64,000 nucleotides of DNA. Source: Diphasiastrum complanatum. Taxonomy: Eukaryota > Streptophyta > Lycopodiopsida > Lycopodiales > Lycopodiaceae. The notes under the pieces were generated by a model. That model did no database searches, was not told the origin of the DNA, and saw only the letters and a program-made list of their open reading frames with translations. Each line of letters begins with the position of its first letter. Position 1 is the first letter of the stretch. The position numbers and the translations under genes were made by a program. The stretch is taken from NCBI GenBank assembly GCA_029204225.1, contig CM055102.1, positions 45,084,484 to 45,148,483 on the forward strand, read 5' to 3'. This document shows positions 58,385 through 64,000 of the stretch, one piece after another.

Positions 58385-58548
58385 TAACGCCCTAGTTGGC
58401 TGGCTTAGGGGTGAGACCCAACAATAGTCAGCATTGTTCCTTCAACAAACATATAATGCTTCTTGGTTTCCAAGGGGAGGCTCGAACTTGGGACCAAAGA
58501 AACTTTGGATGCCAAGCTAACCAGTGGAGCCAACCCCGTTGGGTAACA
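58385..58548 (-). mobile_element. tRNA-derived SINE candidate
   Basis: The minus strand begins with a GGTTGGCTCCACTGGTTAGC head, resembling the GGCTCAGTGGTTAG of tRNA genes, and about 30 bases on has a B-box-like AAGTTCGAGCC (58479-58489). These are the two internal RNA polymerase III promoter boxes of tRNA-derived SINEs. No tail or target duplication was established. Confidence 0.5.
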
Positions 58549-59339
58549 AACTAATAATGGATTCAGTTAGTCCTAATTGAACAGATGGTGCCCCACTTAC
58601 AAATAATGGGAATTGTTAGGGTTGACTTAACCGAATTGTTGTCCCACAAATAGCTCTTAAGTTAGGATCAGACAACCAGATGACAACCAAGTAACCACAA
58701 AGATGCTGCAGATTTTTTAGTGATTGTTTAATGAATGTTGCCTTGGTATAAGAGTAGCTGGTAGGACTTCCAAAACTTCTCACTACATATACGTGTTGCT
58801 CATTTGTAGCAAATCTTTGCAAAAAATAATTTAATTGAAGCCCTGCTATGAAGCGGTTTCATAGGCACTTGGATCAACAATTTCACATGCACTTGGATCA
58901 AATTAAGTTTGTGGCAAAACTTGGATGCTACTTAGGATGATAGCTTGTTGCCAACACTCTCTAACATTTTGTTGTCCTCTCTAGAAAGTTATTTAGAACC
59001 AAGCTATGGTCGTCCAATCTGCTACACTTAGTCCTCTCTGGTTGTGGCACTCTATAGATGCATATGGCTATCGGAGGCAAACATTGCACATTTATAGCAA
59101 ATTGAAGCAAACAAGCACATTCCTATCAGCGTTGAAGGGCAAGAAACACCAGATGGCTATGGTTGCATTCGCAGCTTCTATATGAACGGGAGCAAGGCGT
59201 TATTGTAGAAGAGCAAGAGAATGTGATGGGAAGGTGACGGTTCACAAAGGCGTCATCTAATGTTCTGTTAACTAACCACAATATTAGGTTCGTTAGCAAA
59301 GGGGCTGAAATGGATTGTCTCAATTAGCACTAACCGAAA
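58549..59339. other. Spacer upstream of the NF-YA-like gene
   Basis: No gene or transposon recognised. Confidence 0.5.
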
Positions 59340-59819
59340 CAAACAACAATTGATTGAGTTTGCTAACGACCGGTGGGGGCCGCCCCTTAGAGCGCCTTTC
59401 CATGTTCACCCCCTCACTCGGGCAAACAACTTGGGTTGCTCAACGGGTAAAGGGGTTTGCAAAATTTTCAAAAATTAGCTCATGGACAGAAAGGTGACGT
59501 TCTGACGTAGGTTGATGCGCAGCGAGGGTGACCGGTTGAACTTGGAAAAAGCCCCTTATATATGGAAAGAGCCCCTTATATGAGTATTGGCTTTTGAGTT
59601 GCAAACTTATGTGAGAAAGGCTGCTTCTGGATGAATCTACACATGGGGGAGAACCTTGTGGGCAGGTTAACCTGTAACAACAGGTAACCTCGCCACGTGC
59701 GAAAGAGTGATTGGCGAGGGACCGGATAGTGCATTCCATGCACGGGCCTTGCTAGACTAAGTACTCGGTGACACGACTTAACGATAGGTGCGATCACCTG
59801 CAGTAGCCGGTTACCACAA
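59340..59819 (+). promoter_or_regulatory. Probable promoter region of the NF-YA-like gene
   Basis: More GC-rich than its surroundings. It contains a short direct repeat, GCCCCTTATA, at 59551 and 59571, the first running into TATATGG. No single transcription start could be set. Confidence 0.35.
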
Positions 59820-61814
59820 CCTTCTCTCTCCTTCCTGGATCGCGATTTGCTTCTGGCTATGGCGGATTAGACAATAGAGAGCCAAGGGTTTGCCTCTTTG
59901 AACTTTGCTTATCGTTAGCTAGCGATCGGCCCTGTTCCAGATCGTCGTTTCTGGTACTAATTTCCGTTTCTAGGTTTCCTCTGTAGGAGGTAGGTTTCGG
60001 TTTTGATGCGGATAGTTTGAAGTTTGAGCGTTTAGATGAGCTATGGCGCTTTTGTTTAGGACTAATTAATCAAGTTTAACCCTTGGTTGTGGCTATGGCG
60101 GATAACACCTTGGTGACTTGCAAGCGTTTTCTGCGAACTGTTTCCACATTTTGTTGTGCTGCAGCCTGCTGTGATGCAGCCGTAGAGTAGAGTATCTTTC
60201 TTTCCGGGAATGTCATATCAAATCAGATATATGTACTCTATAATGTGGAAATTTGAATAGGGAGCTTTTTCTGCGAAGTGTTTCCACATTTTCTTGTGCT
60301 GCTGTGATGCAGCCGTAGAATATTTAATAGACTATCTTTCTTTCATGGAATGTCATGTCATATTAGGTGTATATGCCGTATAATGTGGAGATTGGATAGG
60401 GAGTTATATTGAATTGTTGCCTTTAAACCCTCGCAAGTTGCTATCTATGGCTGTGTTGCTTCACCTGCTAGCCTGCTTTGCTTTGCAATGTACATTGACG
60501 CTTTTATCTTGGAGTTTCACACCCTAGGCTTTGCTAGATAATATATTACTGTTCTTTACTCCAGAATATGTAGTTATGGCTGTGGCTGAGAAAGGCAAAC
60601 ATAATCTATTGCTGATCTTCTGACATTGACCTTAGGTTTTGACGAAGGCTAGTTTATGCCTGTTATTTAGCTAGTTTGAGGAAAAATTATTTGTGCTCTG
60701 CCTATGCTTCGCATCTCCCTAGAGTGGAATTACATCGTCATCGTTATCATCATTATCATCCATGTACAGGAAGGGGGTTTGCTGTTGTTTAACTGTGGCC
60801 GTTGATGTATGCTGTTTTGAGGATGTTGCCTTGGCAGCGTTTTCGGTTTGACTGGAAGTTCTTTGTTTATCAAGCCTTCATGTCGTTGTGCGAAGAAGCG
60901 GTTTGCGGCTACAACCACGCTTCTTGAGTGTCGTCCTTTTTTGAAATTGCAGAGTTTTCCAATCGATTCATCTTCATTACATGGAGACGAAGACGACGCT
61001 GAAATTATTTTGACAGTAAGTACCCGCTGTTGTTCCTCTAGCAAGCTCTTTGTGCACTTCATGTATGGCCATTCTGGAGAAAGAGGACGCTGTCATTATA
61101 ACATCGTTCTACAATACATTTGTGTCATTCAGCAGATATTTCCACATTTTCAGATTCGTTAAATCTTGTTAATTGATGCATGAAATCAGTTTAGTAGTTT
61201 GACTTGCTCTGAAGCCTATTATTTGTTTCTCAATCTGCTTACAAACCTTCAGCTTCATCTTTTCTGTACTTCATCTAATACCTGTTTTTTTCTTTGCAGT
61301 GTTGGTTTTTTAAGACTCGAGTGTGGGCAATGGATGACATGATGGTTCAAGGAAAACTTTCTACATGATTGCTGCTTGCTGCTTGACTCGAAGATTTCCA
61401 GTTGCCATCCGCATCACCCACTTGTTAGACTGTTGTTCCGTTTGCAGGCGTTGACTTGCACTTTCTCCACTGGTTGGACAGTGGTTGCAGTTATTGGTTT
61501 CTGCTGGTCTCTTATCTGTTTTGGGCGTTTGATCGTCGGCTGGAAATCTTTTTTGGGCAACGGTTATAATCCAATGTTGCCGGCAAGCATATTAGACTAG
61601 AGGATGATGCTCTCAACTACGACCAGCTTCAAACTGCTAGTTGAGAAAGTGACCTTTTAAACAAAAAGGTTATAGAAGCAATGCTGATTGCTTTGAATGT
61701 GATAAAATATGCAAATCGTGGCTAACCTGTCAAAGCAAAGGCCTTGAATTGAAGTGGCTGGTGGTGCAACTGAATTATCAAATTATTACTTGGAAGAAGT
61801 ATCATTAAATCATT
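59820..61814 (+). other. Probable 5' leader and leader introns of the NF-YA-like gene
   Basis: It begins with a pyrimidine-rich CTTCTCTCTCC stretch typical of plant leaders. A strong donor (GTAAGT) at 61016 and an acceptor (TTTCTTTGCAG) ending at 61299 suggest at least one leader intron. A frame from 60848 would run across that junction and stop near 61368, so it would be an upstream ORF of about 78 codons. A tandem duplication of 140 bp lies at 60127-60404. Confidence 0.4.
60127..60404. repeat. Tandem duplication, period 140, in the NF-YA leader region
   Basis: Units begin TTTTCTGCGAA at 60127 and 60267 and share GTTTCCACATTTT, TGTGATGCAGCCGTAGA, CTATAATGTGG-like words and GGATAGGGAG-like ends. 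Confidence 0.82.
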
Positions 61815-62097
61815 ATGCACGCGGGAGACGGTGAAGATGAAATTGTTAGGGACAATGAGATTCCTACCACAGCTGCGGGGCTCCCTTGGTGGAATGGAGT
61901 TGGTGCTGCTAAAACAGAGAAGCCAGTATATGGGCAGCTTGCTACTGATGTTTCAGTAGCAAGCAAAGCAGTTACATTTGTTCTCCCCTCACATGTGCAG
62001 CATTCTCAGCCACAGGTCTTAGCTCAAACCCAGTTAGATAATCAGGAAGGAAGGAAGCCCACATCGAGCAGTAGCCAGCCACTGCCAGCTCAACCAG
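61815..62097 (+). CDS. N-terminal coding exon of an NF-YA (CCAAT-binding factor subunit A)-like gene
   Basis: The ATG at 61815 has an in-frame stop 9 bases before it, and the exon ends at CAG|GTATTT. It reads LPWWNGVGAAKTEKPVYGQL, then VASKAVTFVLPSHVQHSQPQ and a Gln/Ser-rich part. NF-YA proteins of plants usually have a PWW...G motif followed by a GQL motif near the N-terminus and a Gln-rich activation region; the DNA-binding and NF-YB/YC-contact domain comes in later exons, outside this window. NF-YA would act in the nucleus with NF-YB and NF-YC at CCAAT boxes. The family call rests on this short region only. Confidence 0.6.
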
Positions 62098-62185
62098 GTA
62101 TTTACTGCCCTTCATGTAGGTGCTCGAGAAATCTAACGAAAATAATTTTTTCGGTGCCTGCCCTTCATCCTTCTTTACAAGGTCT

Positions 62186-62187
<2 letters not shown>

Positions 62188-62232
<45 letters not shown>
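62188..62232. repeat. (GA)n tract with LINE-like 3' end
   Basis: About 22 GA units, followed on the + side by a short piece (62233-62290) with AAGGTACATAGCAAGTG, like the 3' UTR of LINE copies e and f. It is probably the tail of a short antisense LINE copy in the first NF-YA intron. Confidence 0.55.
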
Positions 62233-62234
<2 letters not shown>

Positions 62235-62290
62235 TTTATGAACCAAAAAGCACACAAGGTACATAGCAAGTGTTTATGTCATCATGTGGG

Positions 62291-64000
62291 CATGCAATGC
62301 GTTTCTTGAATCAAAATAAAAAAGGAATCACAAACTTCTTTTCTAATAACGATACTTTGAAATGAGATATATAACAAAGCTGAAGCTTTCTTGTTAGTAG
62401 GTGGGTGTAAAAAGTAAGACAACTGTTTGTAGCGGCAACCTAGTATTAGTAATGACTAGTGGTAGCTACCATTAATCTGGATTCCACAGCCTATAGCTGT
62501 CGCACTTTCATTTGCACCAAAAATCTGAAAAAGATATTGATCCTCATTGTAGATGGCGCTGTGGTGCGTGAGGGACACCTATATAGCACTGGTGGAAGCT
62601 CAGAGTGATCGTAACTAAGTTGTATCGTGACACTGGTTGAGTTATCTGTGCTGTCTCTCGTTGGTGTTTGTTATCTCTGTGACAAGTGGCTTCATCATCT
62701 TTTGAGTTTTTACACGAGTCTGACTGTGTTTTGTGTTTTCGTCAGAGAAGGAAGATGTGATTGTTGTCTGTGTAGGTGCTTCGGTGTGGATGACTAGACA
62801 TATTTGTCCTCCGAGAAAGAACATTGCTCATAGCCGTTACAAAAGGCATTGGAGAGACATCGACAAACATTCAGAGTGCTAAGTTAACTTGGTGCACACA
62901 ATAGTCTAGCTAGCAAGCCTATGTCTGGCATTCTGAGAATGTAAGCCCAACTTGCACGCTGTAGGTATAGTGTTGCTTTAATTCAAATGAAAGATGATAA
63001 GGGATATGTGCTTCAACCTCAGGGTGGTTGATTTTGTAAAGCTTATCCTAGCTTAAGGTCTTAGAAAACCAATAAGGAGGTGACACCTCACAAATGGGAG
63101 CCTTGTTATAAAAGCCTCTTATTCTTTTAGTGTTTTATCCAGGTAATCACATTTCTGAATTTGAGTTTGGTATTCTCAAGACTCTCCTCTCTCCCTCTTG
63201 TTCTCTTATGCGTTTGTCTCCTTGTTTTAACATTTGTATGGGTGTTGATGTTAAGAGTACTGTTGAGCATACTTCATCGTTCTGTTATCATTAAGTGCAA
63301 CTTTCTTGAGGAGGTTGTTACTTGAGCTCCTATGCTCCTTTTGGAGTGTTTCTTATAAGCTTTACTATTTCAAGTTATGTTATTGTTGCTGGTTCAAGAA
63401 GAGTCCTGGATGGTGAATGTATTGATAGTAACACGCTTTTGTTACGATTAAGAGTTCTTATTGTGGTGTGGTTAGTGTTTTGATGTGAATGTCAGATTAG
63501 AAATTAGAGTCGAACGAGTGAGGGAAGAGTCACTAGCCAAGGCTTTCCCAAGCTTGGCTGAAAATCTTTCTACATTTGGTGTGGTCAAAAGGAGTTAAGA
63601 GCTCATTTCGTTTTTGTTGCCATTGAGGCTGTTTCTTGGGGATTTATGAGGGTTTATGGTTATATTGATCTGTGTTTTTGGGTGTTGATTAATTTTTTGT
63701 TTTTTGTGTAGGAGTCTTGATTTTGTTGAATGTAAGGATTGGAGTGCGTTTTATCATTAAAACCTTAAAAATATGCATATTAGAAACCTCTTGGGGCCCA
63801 AACCCAACTTGAAGCTGAACGTCGACTGGGCCTGTTGACTTGACCAGTAACTCTGTCAGAATTTGTGATACAAATTCTAGATGAAGATACTAGTCCTACT
63901 AGCACTCACACTAAACCAAGCATAGAGAGAATTCAGATCATAGGAGAATTGAGCAATTGCTCTAGCATAATGGAATGATTGTGGTGGGGTGCCAGCCTAC
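62291..64000. other. Intron of the NF-YA-like gene or repeat DNA
   Basis: No further NF-YA exon was found. TTATAAAAGCC at 63106 and a following CT-rich stretch at 63180-63200 resemble an LTR promoter and leader, but no coding sequence supports this. Confidence 0.4.

Noticed and set aside
59551-59585. Assigned TATA box for the NF-YA-like gene
   Set aside because: The two TTATA words are about 240 bases before the leader-like start, too far to be called with confidence.

Overview
This is plant nuclear DNA. It contains spliced genes with plant-style GT...AG introns, plant Ty1/copia and Ty3/gypsy retrotransposons with typical plant primer-binding sites, many LINE copies and long dinucleotide tracts. 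Introns of up to 13 kb packed with transposon debris suggest a species with a large, transposon-rich genome, such as a fern or other large-genome land plant. The species cannot be fixed from the sequence.

There are two host genes, both on the + strand. (1) Nine exons between 3626 and 24576 encode about the last 585 residues of a SIT4/PP6 phosphatase-associated (SAPS-domain) protein. All reading phases agree across the eight introns. The N-terminal exons are not visible and probably lie left of the window, beyond a Ty3/gypsy element that ends near 1364. (2) A coding exon at 61815-62097, with a probable spliced leader starting near 59820, looks like the N-terminus of an NF-YA (CCAAT-binding factor subunit A) gene. 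Its conserved domain would lie to the right of the window.

Layout: 1-1364, end of a chromodomain Ty3/gypsy element and its 3' LTR. 3626-24576, SAPS gene. Its sixth intron in this window (8937-22295) holds at least eight broken copies of one LINE family, most of them antisense to the gene. 24577-28470, non-coding, with a (TC)n tract. 28480-35760, decayed copia sequence. 35760-38312, AT-rich DNA. 38313-42860, two deleted copia elements in series with primer-binding sites. 42861-44840, AT-rich DNA with a 101-bp tandem duplication. 44840-53220, a gypsy element of Athila/Tat type, with LTR, tRNA-binding site, RT, integrase end and a third coiled-coil ORF. It is broken by copia pieces and a 153-bp (CT)n tract. 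53277-54140, two tandem duplications beside a copia RNase H tail. 54181-57743, a minus-strand copia element with LTR. 57760-59340, repeats including a tRNA-derived SINE candidate. 59340-64000, NF-YA promoter, leader, first coding exon and part of the next intron.

The strongest candidate for something undescribed is the LINE family. Its copies end in a small hairpin, an AATAAA-like word and then a (CT)n or CTTT-type tail instead of poly(A). Two 5'-truncated copies start exactly at the microsatellite tail of another copy, so this family may use dinucleotide tails as landing sites. One copy also carries an in-frame deletion that joins the middle of its reverse transcriptase to its C-terminal zinc finger.
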